Of a DNA stretch of 64,000 bases, positions 23,555 to 35,578 are shown piece after piece (within the stretch, counting starts at the first letter, position 1; each line of letters begins with the position of its first letter). Source of the stretch: Gigaspora margarita (taxonomy: Eukaryota > Glomeromycota > Glomeromycetes > Diversisporales > Gigasporaceae); assembly GCA_009809945.1 (NCBI GenBank), contig WTPW01000968.1, positions 54,092 through 118,091 of the forward strand. The letters are read 5' to 3'. A program made the translations under genes and the position numbers. Under the pieces are notes generated by a model. It did not search any database. It was given only the letters and a program-made list of their open reading frames with translations, and had not been told where the DNA came from.

Positions 23555-26196
23555 GGCTGCGGTACTATTGAGCAAAAATGTAGTAGAGAAACTCTAAAGC
23601 TTTGTCAAGTCCTATGGATATGAGAATAGAAGTAGAGGCTTGGTTAGTTATTTTATTCTATATAGTATAACTTTTATAGACTTCTTTTGTTTTGGTACTT
23701 TTTTTTTCTTCACTCTTTCGGTCTTTTCAAAATTTTAACAAAAGTAGGCATTCTGGTTTACCCCCTTCAAAAGATTAGCAGTATTTACTCTTTTTTAATT
23801 GGAATGCGCCTACCAAATTAGAATCAACATCACAAGTAAGATCTATTGCTATATATAAGATAAACAAAGAATACCATATCAGAGATCTGGAGGAACACAT
23901 GATAAACATTCTTTTAGGCATATAGATCTCTTTTTTCTTTTTCTCTTTTTCTTATAATGTACATATAGCATTTTGATAAGGCATTTTCTTATATAATGTT
24001 ATATAATTTTTATAGTCTAGTATAGGTATTAATAGTGCTATCATGATTTTTTCTTTTTGCTTTTTTCTTCTTTCTTTTCATTTTATATTTGTTTTGAATT
24101 TTGTTTTTTGTTTAGATAGTAGTTGATATTTCTCTATTTTATTCTCCCCTTATATTTTTTTTTCTTTTTGTCATGATTTTTTCTTTTAGTAGGCTACTTC
24201 TACAAGAGAAGTTAGGAGAAGAAGTTTAAAAAGAAGGCAATCTTGATATAGCGAGCATGTGCCTGCTGGTAATAGAAGAGATTATATTTTCAGTAAGTTA
24301 AAAATCTGAATTGAAGCAAAAATTTGCTAGTCAGGTTGCACTTGGACGTAAATTGAGTGAGCTTTCTGTTATAGTAAAATGTAATATATACAACACAGTC
24401 GTATAATAAAGTCTACAAACACAGAAAGCAGAATTGCTAAATTAAAAATAAATAGTAATATTTGTATAAAGTTGCTATAAAATAGCAATTAAAATAGAAA
24501 AATAATAATTTAATTGAACCAGATTAATATTTTAAAGTACTATTTTATGTTTCTATTTCTTAAACCATTAGATTTAGTGTACAAATTTGTATCGCTAAAA
24601 TATTTTAAAAAAAATTGAGCTTGAAGAATTTTTTTTTTATAAAACTTTTATTCTAATTGGTTGTGAAGATTCATCAAGACCTGAGTTATATAGCATACTT
24701 GTAGCTATGGTATAAAATACTTTATGTAATCTGATTTAAAGATATAAATTTATATGATAGCTAAAAAATAGATCATTTTACCTATATATTTGAGCCAATG
24801 TATCTCTTTAGCATCGCCTTAAAAATCAATTATATCAAGTTAGTCTTGAAATATTTTTGATCAACTTTAAAGTTATAATATAAAAGGGACCTCTGCATAA
24901 TGATTGAAAAAAATCTTTATAAGTATCATATGAAAGTGCCTTTTTTAGTATTAAATTTGGTCACAAAGTTCTATTATAGTTAACACCAAATAACTAATTT
25001 TTAAAGTATTAATAAAAAAAATTTTATGAAATAAAAATTATATAGTAATCAGAACATGGCATGCTTTCATTTTATCTTAGAAAATAGAAGGTATAGCTTA
25101 ATAGAATTTGGAGTCAATGCACAAAAACAGGTCAAAAATTATTTTAGCATACAAATTTGTACACTAGATAGTTTAAGGGATACTAACTTTCTGTATAACA
25201 ATTTTTTTCAAAATAAATTTGATTTTCACTAAAGTTTTAAATAAATAAATATAGTGCAAATATGTGCAAATTTTTTTAAAACTATAATTAATAAAAATTT
25301 GTACAAATCTGTAACCATTCTGATGGCTGTTAAAAATTATTTTAATTTTTTGCATAGATCTTTAACAATTAATAATCTGCACAGATTGTTGCAGATTGTA
25401 AAAAGTGAATAATAATAAATTACTATATGCTTATCTAAATAATAAATGCTAGCTAATTTTTCATATATTAAAAGAATGTATTCAAATATTTATATATTTT
25501 AACAATTTAATTTATTACAAATACATACTATATAGCTATACAATTTTTTTTTGTATTTAGATTATTATATTATACAACCAATCAAATACAAATGATAAAT
25601 ACTATACAATATTATATAACATTAGAAAAATAAAAATTAAATTATAATTTTTTATTTTTTATCTTTTTAAATAGCTTTTTTTTTTAATTTTTAATTTATT
25701 TTTTATTTATTTTAATTTTTTTAACATTTTTTAATTATTTATTTTATTTTATTATAATTTATTTTTTATTTATTTATTTATTTATAAGTTTTTTTTTTAA
25801 AATTATATAATATTTTTTTATTTTTTAAATATCATTATTGCTTTCTTCATATTATTTACCAGTATTTATTATTTATTTATTTATTTATTGTTTTTTTGTT
25901 TATTTCTTGTTACTGGTGGGTTGCTTTTATGGATAAAAAGATAGAGCGAATAGAGCAGTAGTTGTCAGAACTTCGTAAAGTTATTTAGATTGCTGGATTT
26001 CTCTGATTCAGCAGGTTTTTTTATTTTTGGCAAGTTTTTTGTAGGTTCTTTTGTAGGTTCATCATTTTTAGTTAAGTTTACAATAGGTTTTTTCATTAGT
26101 ATTCGCATTTCTATAGCATTGTATCTCTATAGCAATTGTGGTTAGATCTTACAGATTCTTTATTTAAATAATATTTAAATAATTAACATTAGCATA
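23555..26196. other. Non-coding repeat copy followed by AT-rich DNA
   Basis: 23575-24350 is the third copy of the non-coding repeat also present at 14.6 and 21 kb; this one is uninterrupted. 24351-26196 is AT-rich, with extreme A/T low complexity at 25500-25900 (TTTA/TTTATT runs). A short stretch near 25535-25580 (GCTATACAATTTTTTTTTG then TATTTAGATTAT) recurs upstream of the host gene at about 53780. No gene is seen. Confidence 0.5.
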
Positions 26197-26198
26197 TA

Positions 26199-27401
26199 CA
26201 GTCAAACCTCCATATAGTCACCCTCTATATAGTCACAAAACCAATATAATCACTTTTGTAAGTTTACCAACCTTTTTACTATAATTTTCACCTCTATATA
26301 AGCACATTTGCATTATAATCACTATCACAATATTTTATTTACCATCCATATAAAACTACCCCTACATAATCACATTATTATTATAATATTTTGAATTAAT
26401 TATTTTATTATTATAAATATTTTGTAAGTTATTAATTATTATTTTTTAACAAGTAAAAATTTTTAAATTTGTTTTTTTTTAATAATCGATTATCTTTTCT
26501 ACATATAAACGTTAAAATTATACTAAGTAAATCGATAAAAATGCTCTAAGTAACCTTGTTTAGAAGATAAAATTACATATATTTTGAAGTTTTCAAATAA
26601 TTTGAATAATATTTTATTATTACACTTTTACAATTTACGTTTAGGCGAAAAAAATTAAAAAATTAAAAATTTTTTGACTTAAAATCGTAAATTATAAAAG
26701 TGTATTAATAAGATTTTAACCAAATTATCTCAAAATTTCAGAGTATATGTAATTTTATATCCTGAATAACTTTACTTAGAACATTTTTATCGATTTAGTT
26801 TAGATAATTTTAACTTTTATATGTAGCTACGATATACGATTATTTTAAAAAAAATTAAAAAAAAATTTTTAAAATAATCGTATATCGTAGCTACATATAA
26901 AAGTTAAAATTATCTAAAGTAAATCGATAAAAACGATCTAAGTAAAGTTGTTCAGGATATAAAATTACATATATACTGAAATTTTAAGGTAATTTGGTTA
27001 AAATCTATTAATACACTTTTATGATTTACGGTTAAGTTAAAAATTTTTTAATTTTTTTAATTTTTTTCGCCTAAGCGTAACTTGTAAAAGTGTAATAATA
27101 AAATATTATTCAAATTATTTCAAAATTTTATATTATATGTAATTTTGTCTCCTGAACAATGTTACTTAGAACATTATTATCATTTACTTAGTAAGATTTT
27201 AACTTTTATTTATAGCAATTATAATCGATTATTTAAAAAATAAAAATTTTTATTTATTAAAACTTCTGTATAATCACAATTTTTTTTTATATGCAATTTT
27301 ATTATAATTGTGATTATATAGAATTCCTCTATATTAGTCACATCTCTATATAATCACCACTTTTCGTATCCTGAGGGTGTGACTATATGGAGGTTTGACT
27401 G
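26199..27401. mobile_element. pogo/Tigger-like foldback element, 1.2 kb
   Basis: The ends CAGTCAAACCTCCATATAG are near-identical inverted repeats at both sides with TA at 26197-26198 and 27402-27403. CAGTCAAACC with a TA target resembles pogo-family termini within Tc1/mariner. Nearly the whole interior (26460-27240) is a palindrome centred close to 26855, with matching arms such as CGTATATCGTAGCTACATAT. There is no transposase, so it depends on one in trans. Confidence 0.9.
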
Positions 27402-27847
27402 TAGCTATTTGAATATTTGTCAAATTACTAAATTTACTAAATAATTCGAATAACTATAATTATTTAAATAATAATATTTCTTCGAATAATAATTATCAAC
27501 AAATTTTATATATAGATATATATCAATTACTAACCAAGTAGATATATATAAATACTCAATAATCTTGCTGATTTTTATTGATAGTGATAGTAATCGATAT
27601 ATATCTGATATAGATATTAATCAAATATAACCAATATATCAATAGTGATTATAATCGATATATATTTATAATAGTTAATAATCGATATATAATCAATATA
27701 AAACAATTAATATTTTGATAATAAAAAATATATAATTAAAAAAATTTGATTTTAAAAAATTTTTAATTTATTAAAAAACTTTATATATTTTTACATTACA
27801 TAATTACTATATAATTCTATAATTATAATATTAGGTATTATTTTATT

Positions 27848-28827
27848 TTTTTTTTTTATATCAAAGTTTTTACTCTGGGGAGAAGCTTTTATTCAAGTAA
27901 ATCAGATCACGGGCGCCTCCAGGGGCACCCTGGCATTTGTTATATTGATGAGAGTACAACTAGCTACACCTGCAACTTTTGGTTGCCTATTTAAGTAGCC
28001 ACCTGAAGGTCCTACACTAGCTGTCATACCTGCAACCCGCATACCAGCATTGCCTATTTAAATCCTCTAGTTTCTTCGCCTCTTGCCAAGTCCTCCTTGT
28101 ATCACTGGTATAGTCCTCCATTACATAAGTTAGTCAAGGCCAGTCCTGAATGTATTATGAAACCCCTTAGGACTAGCTTATCCTTGCAAAACACTTGGTA
28201 AAGCAGTCCCTGTCCTACACAGGTATTACCTATGCTTCGGTAACTTACGCTATAGCTTTACCCTATATACTTGCAGTCAGGGCTAACTATTAAACTGCTA
28301 CCGTTACCTACTTCTGCCCTTGTAAGATTCACTCCAATCCCAATACCCACCACAACCTTCCTATCAGTCCTTCCTCAGTATCCCCAAACTTCCAAACCAG
28401 TTAGCCCAGAAGGGTCAGTAGCCTGGCTTTAAGTACCGAATAGACTCCCTCTCCTTGGTACATGCTGCCGAAACACATGTCCTTTTCCTCTGGTGCGACT
28501 CTGGTGGCCAGGTTAGTGAATCCCCTCCTCGAGAATCTTGTCGTCTGGTTCTCTGGCTCCAGTTTCCAATATTTCAATTATGGTTAGTACCGTCAAAGAT
28601 CTTTACTACTTTCTCACTCGGAACTTTCAAATGGGTATCCATTTTCTAATTCTTGGATTTTTGTGCACCCAATGGCTCCCATTCAAAATGGTGTACCAAA
28701 GGACCTACAAAAAGAAATGGTACTATAACACAGACCTACTTTTTAAACCGTCGCCAGTAGGATTTGAAGCCTAGACCTGCCGCTTGGAAGTAACAACTTA
28801 CCAACTTCTCTAAGTTACCACACCTCC
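27848..28827 (-). mobile_element. tRNA-headed SINE 2 (long, about 980 bp)
   Basis: On the minus strand the head begins GGAGGTGTGGTAACTTAGAG at 28827, with a tRNA-like B box GCTTCAAATCC near 28755. The plus-strand left end is poly-T. An imperfect duplication of about 20 bp flanks it (AATATTAG, G/A, TATTAT...; 27827-27847 and 28828-28848). The segment at 27935-28080 (CCTGCAACTTTTGGTTGCC, then CCTATTTAAATC) matches 40715-40855 of SINE 4. The head is a different tRNA type from the other three SINEs. The length is unusual, so a SINE fused to another non-coding retro-unit is possible. Confidence 0.75.
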
Positions 28828-28916
28828 AATATTAGATATTATATTATTTTTATCACAAGAATGCACTTAACAAAAAATTCGTATTTATTATGATAAAAAA
28901 AAAAAGTACAACAGTC

Positions 28917-29123
28917 TTATTCATATAATGATCTGTAAATCTTACATGCTCCTAACCCACCCAAAGACAACCAAAATGACATTACCCATGATATTGTATT
29001 CAAGTTGGCACCAATGAAATTGTACCCAGAAATATTAAATAAATCGGAATCAATAATGAAAGACAAACCTAAAGTATACAACAATGATCCAAAGAGAAAC
29101 ACCAACAATTTAAATCTTAACAA
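28917..29123 (-). CDS. Possible exon of a small membrane protein (unrecognised)
   Basis: A 67-codon minus-strand stretch, open to a TAA at 28917, reads like a real protein: LLVFLFGSLLYTLGLSFII (membrane segment), a polar linker with SGYNFIGANL, TISWVMSFWLSLGGLGACK (membrane segment) and the tail IYRSLYE. There is no ATG at the 5' edge, and a stop lies immediately upstream of the frame next to AAG. It would therefore have to be a terminal exon with an acceptor nearby, or a relic. The opposite strand (29005-29211) is also open but is Asn/Asp/Ser low complexity. I do not recognise the family; the amino-acid pattern is the only evidence. Confidence 0.3.
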   Translation of the reverse strand: MLRFKLLVFLFGSLLYTLGLSFIIDSDLFNISGYNFIGANLNTISWVMSFWLSLGGLGACKIYRSLYE

Positions 29124-29415
29124 CTACTTCAATGATGATTCTAGCAATAATTTCAGTGACGGCTCTAGTGACGACTTTAGCAACAACTCTAACAATGACT
29201 CCAATGATTAAAAAAAAAGAATATATATATATAAAAAATAGAGGAATTGAAAAAAAAAAAATTAATAAATATTAACTGTTAAAAAAAAAAATCTTCTGAG
29301 CCTAGTAACAAAATGATACAAAAAATCTATCTAAACTATGAACGAATCTACTACTGAACTGACAAAAGAATTCAAACCCTACAAAAAAAAGCATATTAAT
29401 ATATATATATATATG

Positions 29416-29570
29416 TTGTATCCCAAATGCAAATTGGCCCAGATGACAATATTTATAGCCAAAATAAAAAACTGGTCTAATCTAACCCTAACCTAACCCT
29501 AACATCCAGGCTAAATTAATTTTTAATTTGACCAGATTGTCATTTGGGCCAATTTGCATTTGGGGCACAA
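29416..29570. mobile_element. MITE with telomere-like core
   Basis: The left end TTGTATCCCAAATGCAAATT and the inverted right end TTGTGCCCCAAATGCAAATT are near-identical over about 30 bp. It lies in a (TA)n tract. The loop (29480-29503) contains CTAACCCTAACCTAACCC, i.e. TTAGGG-type telomeric repeats. Confidence 0.85.
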
Positions 29571-29586
29571 TATATATATATATACA

Positions 29587-30894
29587 CAGTAGCCTACCAT
29601 ATTATTATGGATACTTTGGAGGGAGCTATCGCTCAAAATCAGGTAAGTAAACACAGCACGAAATTTATATCATATGATCACCCAATCCCATGGTACAACA
29701 TACTAAAATTTTACACAGTATCATTAGATTGCACTAGAGTTATGCAAAAGATAGTACAAAGTACCATTTTCAGGTTTGTATGAAAATCGATTTTCAGAAT
29801 TTTTTGAATTTTTTTTTTTAAAAAAAATTCACAAAAAATTGATTTTTTGCTCAAATCGGTTCAAATTTCGCTCAAATATAGTGTGACACCCAGATCACAT
29901 TATATAGTATAAAAATAGGTATATCTGTATGACCAATCAGCATAAAAATTAACAGATGTGCATCTTAATTTTTTTTCCCACAAAAAATGAGCATAAAGAA
30001 AGATTTAACAGAAAGTCAGCAAGGAGCCATAATTTATGGACACCAAAGAGGTGATTCGCATCGTACAATTGCAGCTACAGCTGGTTGTAGTAAAAGTTCT
30101 GTGAGAAACGTCATAAAGCAGTACAGTAAGTCAGGCACAGAAATTCAAAAAAAAAGGACTGGTCGACCAAAAACTCTAACACCCTTGGATCTTAAAAACC
30201 TTAAAGGCTTAGTCACAGATAGCAACCACTGTCTCAGCCTTATACAAATAACCAACCTATACAATTGTCAAAGCAAAAAAACAATTTTCAAGAGTACCAT
30301 GTGCCGTGCTTTGCACAGTTTGGGCTTGTCCTCTTGTGTTGTCCCCAAAGCCTCTTATCATGGCTGAGAATATGAAAAAAAGGTATAAATGGGCACCTGA
30401 ACATCGGGAGTAGTGTGTTGTGGTCAGACGAGACCTATATACATCCTTTACTGAGTTCCCCTGGTACAAAACAAATATAAAATGGGTATTAGCAATCTCG
30501 TAGAGCCGGATGCTCTTGTTAAAAAATCGTGGCATAAAACACTACCAGAACTTTGCTACAGACTGTTGCCCGCATCCCCAATTGGGTTGATACTTGTATA
30601 GAAACTGGGGCGTACCCATCAAATATTATAATATAATTTGTTTTTTTTTATATACAAAAATATAAAAAAAAAAAATAGAAAAGGCAAAATTTTGGCTTTT
30701 GTACAAATAAAAAAATTAAATTTTTAGTATTTTTTGTATCATTTCTGCGCAATGTAATGAAATTGTGTAAAATTTTAGTATGTTGTACTGTGAGATTGGG
30801 TGATAATGTGATACAAATTTCATGCTATGTTTACTTACCCAATTTTGAGCGACGGTCACCCAAAAAGTGTCCATAATAATATAGTTGGCCACTG
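29587..30894 (+). mobile_element. Tc1-like transposon with about 230-bp terminal inverted repeats
   Basis: The left CAGTAGCCTACCATATTATT and the inverted right CAGTGGCCAACTATATTATT begin long inverted repeats. These continue through GCTCAAAAT(C/T)(A/G)GGTAAGTAAAC and ACATACTAAAATTTTACACA on both sides. TA lies outside the right end; at the left an extra CA separates it. The interior encodes the N-terminus of a Tc1 transposase. At 1308 bp it is close to the length of a complete Tc1 element, but the gene is shortened. Confidence 0.9.
29987..30640 (+). pseudogene. Tc1-like transposase, broken and shortened
   Basis: The open part starts MSIKKDLTESQQGAIIYGHQ. Residues 8-55 form a homeodomain-like helix-turn-helix (HRTIAATAGCSKSSVRNVIK), and KKRTGRPKTLT is the basic GRPR-type linker to the second DNA-binding helix set. 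The frame breaks at 30367, after which RYKWAPEHRE and WSDET (30395-30450) mark the start of the DDE catalytic domain with its first Asp. The rest of the domain is scrambled: at least two frame changes, and no second or third acidic residue could be found before the right inverted repeat. A functional enzyme would bind the inverted repeats and cut at TA. Confidence 0.88.
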
Positions 30895-31433
30895 TATATA
30901 TAAAACTACTTACCAAGAATTACAAGAAACTACGATGACAAAATGACACCAACGATGGCATGATATGAATGAATCCACTTCAAACTGATGAAAGAATCTA
31001 AAACCCACAAAAAAAAAAGTATATTAATAAAAATCAAATCAAAAAAATTACTTATTAAGAATCCCAAGAAACTACGACAACAACACGACACTAATGATGA
31101 CATAACACAAACGAATTTGCTTCTGAATTGACGAAAGAATCCAAACCCCACAAAAAAAAAGCATATTAATAAAAAACAAAACAAAGAGAAAAAAAAAACA
31201 AACTACTTACCAAGAATCTCAAGAAACTGACGATACCAACAAGATATAACACTAGCGATAGCACCAACAATGATACCAACATGATAACACCAATGCGACG
31301 ATACCAACAATGACACCAATGATATTAACAATGCCACCAACAATAATACCAGTGACAAAATCAAAATTAGTAAACAGAAAAAAAACAAATCTAAATAGAA
31401 AAAAAAATTATCATGATATACAAAAAAAAACTT

Positions 31434-31975
31434 AATTAGTAATTCGCGAGAGATGGAAAGAATTACTATAGTAATACTATATATACATGAGGGGATATTA
31501 AATATAATAAAAACAATTAATACCTATAATCTAGAGCCGGAATTAAAATTTTACAATTCTTGTCAAGTTAACATCTTTTGTATTGCTAACCAAACTGTAG
31601 AGGCAAGTTTTCTCCTTCTAATAGTGGTAAAATCATCAAAATTGGCCTAATATATCAAGAGATATTCTCATTTTTGTCTTTATGATTATATGAAATTTCT
31701 TTGCAGATCTGCAAAGAAATTTCATATAGCTACAAAGACAAAAATAAGAATATCTCTTGATATATTAGGCCAATTTTGATGATTTTACTACCATTAGAAA
31801 GAGAAAACTTGTCTCTACAGTTTGGTTAGCAATACAAAAGATGTTGGCTTAACAGGAATTGTGAAATTTTAATTCCGGCTCCAGATTATATGTATTAATT
31901 GTTTTTATTATTTAATATTCCTATTTCTATATATAGAAATTCTGTACATCTCTCGCGAATCACGAATTAACTGTT
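31434..31975. repeat. Foldback element, 540 bp, centre at TTTGCAGATCTGCAAA
   Basis: The left end TTAATTAGTAATTCGCGAGA is mirrored at the right (CTCTCGCGAATCACGAATTAA). The arms stay paired almost throughout (for example CCTAATATATCAAGAGATAT / inverse) up to a perfect centre near 31706. It is non-coding. Target duplication unclear. Confidence 0.86.
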
Positions 31976-32284
31976 ATATATAATCACCAATCACGTATAT
32001 AATTAGCTGATTATATAGAGTCGCTATGTGATGGGTCACTACTTTATTTTTCTCAATGAAATAATACAAAAAAAAATAAATAAAAAAATAAATAAACAAA
32101 AAATAGAAAAATATAAGCTATAATATATAAAGAAAAAATATCACCAAAAAAAATAAGATCAAGAATCAAAATAAAAAAAAAGATCAAAAAACCAGATCCA
32201 GTAAATTATATGCGATAAATTAGATCACAAGAAAGCAAAAATCTGTTTCAACTATATAGTGATATAAAAATCGATTAATAGATA

Positions 32285-32904
32285 TAGGCTGGTGCAAAAA
32301 GATTGTGCCTCAAATAGCTCTGATTAAAATATGTTTTGTACAAATTAATTTTTAATTTTTTTAATTTAATATAATTATTAGGTTACCAGATTGATAAAAA
32401 TAAAATTATTTTGATTATTTTATTGATAAAATAAAAAAATTTATTAATAGCAACTTTTTTTAAAAATATTTACTATATAATTTACTATAGCAATTTATAT
32501 ATATGTGTATATAGTAAAAAGATCAAATTATTTTACTTTAAAGCTAAATTTCTTCACAACCAGTGATTCAATTTTGCTCAAATTTTAACTATATCTTATC
32601 ATATGCACATTAATGCACTTGCATTGTACAAGCTTATACAATTGCATATTGGTTGCGAAATTATTTAAAATATCTTTTTTTTAAAAAAAAAATTTTCCTT
32701 TTTTTTCAAATACAGTGAATTGTACATACTTAATTATTAAAATAAAACAATATTAAGACAATAAAAATAATATAATAAGTTAGATTAAAACCTATTTTAT
32801 TTGATACTAAAAAATTTTTAATAATTAATCAAGAATAAAAAAACTTTTTCTTAGTGTCAAAATTACGAAATTTTTTGAGAGTCAAATCTTTTTGCACCAG
32901 CCCA
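32285..32904. mobile_element. mariner-like non-autonomous element, 620 bp
   Basis: The ends T(A/G)GGCTGGTGCAAAAAGATT are inverted at both sides with TA outside each (32283-32284, 32905-32906). GGTTGGTGCAAAAGT is the classical mariner terminus, so this is likely mariner-related. The interior is AT-rich and has no transposase. Confidence 0.82.
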
Positions 32905-33005
32905 TATATAGTGATTTATATTTATTTATGCTATATATCAATTATAAATATATATTAATATATAACTAGTTTATCGATATTTATCATTAATTTTTAATTG
33001 ATATA

Positions 33006-33162
33006 TGGGGACCCCCACAGCAAAACAAGGCATTGGGCAAAAAATTTTGATTTTGTAATTTTATAAAAATTGTATTCCTATTACTCTAATTCTTCAAGAA
33101 ATTGAGTTTTTAAAAAAATTTTTTTTTTTGCCCAATGCCTTGTTTTGCTGTGGAGGTCCTCA
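33006..33162. mobile_element. MITE with 37-bp inverted ends (CACAGCAAAACAAGGC)
   Basis: TGGGGACCCCCACAGCAAAA at the left and TGAGGACCTCCACAGCAAAA inverted from the right continue together through CAAGGCATTGGGCAAAAAA. 157 bp, within TA/ATA sequence. Unusually well conserved ends suggest a recent insertion. Confidence 0.9.
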
Positions 33163-33904
33163 TATATTGATTAATTGTTATATATCATATTTATCTATAT
33201 AAAAAATTTCTCAATAATATTTATTCAAATAAATAATAATATTCAAATAAATAAATTTATTTGAATAGATTATAATTATTCAAATAAATATTTATCCAAA
33301 TAAATATATTTATTTTGCCTAGTATATGTATTTTAAACTTTTAATATCTTATAATTATATATATAATAATACCTAGCACTTTTATAATAACACTAATTCC
33401 AATTCTACTAATTCTACTTCTAATGATTAAATCAAGTCGAATGTTGTACCTATAGCTTTTTTAGTATAGTCTAAAAGACTCTTCTATTATTTTATTATTC
33501 ATTGGCTTTAGTTAATTTAATAATGATTTTAATAAGCTTATTAACAAAGTGATAAATAAATCATTATTGTAAAATTGATAGCTTTATTGCAGACCAGTGT
33601 ATAAAATCTGGAAAAAATTTTTGTGCACATATGCACATTGGAAAAATTTTTTTGTGCACACTTTATAAATTTTTATATAAAATTGTGCACAACCTATATG
33701 TTAATTAAGAAAAATCTTTGTGCACATGTGCACATCCAATTTAAAAAATTGTGCACACAAAAATAAAATTGTGCACATGAATTTTATTCACTGTTGCAGA
33801 CTATATGCAAATAAGTCATAGCCCTTTATACTATAGATATTAATATAATGATATTATTAGCTTGTTGAATACAAGTATGTAGAGAAATTATAATTGTCTT
33901 ACCG

Positions 33905-34562
33905 TATCCCTTAGTTTGTAAAGGTTTGCAGGCAAATTTGCCTGCATAATTACTATAAATATATTTCTGATCTACTTTTTTAATCATTTAAAATATTTAA
34001 ATAAAATTTGATATAATAATATTTGAAAACAAGGATTATATTTTTAAATTATTTAATTTTATATTATAAAACAAAAAGTTTATAATGCTTATAAGCTAAA
34101 AATATTGAATTTTAAAGAAATTTTTTAACCAAAAAAATAATTTACAATATCTTGATGAATTCTTTAAATATTGGGTTTAAAAATATAGTTCCTAATACAA
34201 TAGTGTAGTTTATATAAAAAATTACAACTTTATTATTGCACTTTAAGTGATTTACTTGCAAAAATTAAAACTTGTATTAGAAGTAAAAATTTTTTTTATA
34301 GATGGAGACATATAAAATTGAGAAAACCTAAAGAAAAAATTCTATAGTAAAGTTCCAAAACAAAAATTTTAAACTTTTATTACACCAAAGTTTTTTAATA
34401 ATTTTAAAAAATTTTTATAATAATGTTGATAAAACAGAACTAATATTATATTTTTTATTTAGAAAGTATATAGCTAAAGTTAATATTTAAAGTTCTATTT
34501 AAAAAATTTAAAATTTTAAAATTTATGCAAGCAAATTTGCCTGCATAACAAATTAAGGGATA
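33905..34562. mobile_element. TATCCCTTA element with GCAAATTTGC palindromes, copy 1
   Basis: Ends TATCCCTTAGTTTGT and inverse (ACAAATTAAGGGATA). Just inside each end lies a palindrome: GCAGGCAAATTTGCCTGC at 33935 and its one-mismatch form at 34527. Related copies are at 35579 and 39498. 658 bp, non-coding. Confidence 0.85.
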
Positions 34563-34577
34563 AGTATAAAATAATAT

Positions 34578-35060
34578 AGGACCCCAAAATATACATAGAT
34601 AGGTCAGGTATGAGAGGACCCCGGACATATAGTACAGAGGTCATACGTTACGCAATTCAGCAAAAACCCCCAAAATTTGAGAAGCAAAAAACAGTTTTTG
34701 GCAATTATCTTGGCATCCAGTGGTCCAATTTGAATGAACTTTTTTTTAAAATGAAGCTCTCAGTGAGGCGCATCTAACAAAAAAAGTTCATTCAATTCTG
34801 ATTACTAGATCGGAAGTTATTTAAGTAAATAGATTTTGACGTTTTCAGCAAATTAGGTCAAAATTGGCCAAAATCCAGTTATGACCTATATCAAAGATGT
34901 CCGGGGTCCTGGTATGAGTTTGCTTATTTTTGAGGTTTTTTATGCAGATCATTTCTATTTATAGTAATTTTTTTGCTTATTTTTGAAGTTTTTTGCAGAT
35001 CTTTCCTTTTTTAGTAATCCTATAATTAACCTGACCTATCTATGTATATTTCGGGGTCCT
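34578..35060. mobile_element. AGGACCCC-type MITE, second family, carrying a nested MITE
   Basis: AGGACCCCAAAATATACATA at the left mirrors TATGTATATTTCGGGGTCCT at the right, and the match extends through GATAGGTCAGG. A perfect 8-bp duplication AATAATAT lies at 34570-34577 and 35061-35068. Native length is about 179 bp once the nested 296-bp copy D and its duplication are removed. It shares the terminal octamer and TSD length with the main family but not the interior. Confidence 0.94.
34615..34910 (+). mobile_element. AGGACCCC MITE, copy D, nested
   Basis: 296 bp with a perfect 8-bp duplication GGTATGAG (34607-34614, 34911-34918), inside the second-family MITE at 34578-35060. Confidence 0.96.
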
Positions 35061-35068
35061 AATAATAT

Positions 35069-35578
35069 GCAGAAGTGTAATTGTGAATTTAAGCCTAAAT
35101 TAAGCTTAATTCAGACCAAAATTTAAATTAATGCCTCTGCGCATTATTTTGCACTTATATAGTAAATATATTTCTTAACATGGCAATAAACTAGTTGTAA
35201 TTAATAGGATGTTATAATTACATAGTAGTCAAAGAGTATTTTTAAACATGTGAATATCAAGTAGAAAAGTAGAAATATTTAGCTAGACTAAGAGCATTTT
35301 AAGAACTGTACTTCATATAGACATTGTTATTTTTTAGTCTTGGTAAAAGGCTGGCTCTATTAGCTAAATTTATTAGCAGAATCTATTAATATACGATTAT
35401 TATTAGTATAAAAAGCTATTCCAAAAAAATGTACAATAATACTGTACTGCAAATCCTGCAAAATTTTGTACATTTCTGGTAAATGCATTAATTTTATTTA
35501 TATTAAAACCCATAATCAGAGTTTTCTTACTAAACAACTATTGTGAAATTTGATTTTGGTTGTTGGATTATCTAATAC
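35069..35578. other. AT-rich DNA, no gene seen
   Basis: No coding or RNA feature is supported. GCTTAATTCAGACCAAAATT near 35104 suggests a short imperfect hairpin only. Confidence 0.4.

Larger units (their letters stand above)
29290..31330 (-). repeat. Tandem array of about 125-bp units interrupted by two DNA elements
   Basis: Units at 29290-29405, 30905-31017, 31028-31150 and 31200-31330 share AAGAATCTCAAGAAACT, then ACGA-type repeats, then CAAACCC(A/C)CA-poly-A-GCATATTAATA. The first unit is separated from the rest by the MITE at 29416 and the Tc1-like element at 29587, both in a TA-rich junction. On the minus strand each unit ends with CTTGGTAAGTAG or a variant. Confidence 0.68.

Noticed and set aside
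29005-29211. Asn/Asp/Ser-rich plus-strand protein
   Set aside because: Low-complexity repeat of GATGATTCTAGCAA-type sequence; the opposite strand looks more protein-like and neither is confirmed.
30257-30535. Minus-strand 92-codon frame
   Set aside because: It is a shadow of the Tc1-like transposase on the plus strand.
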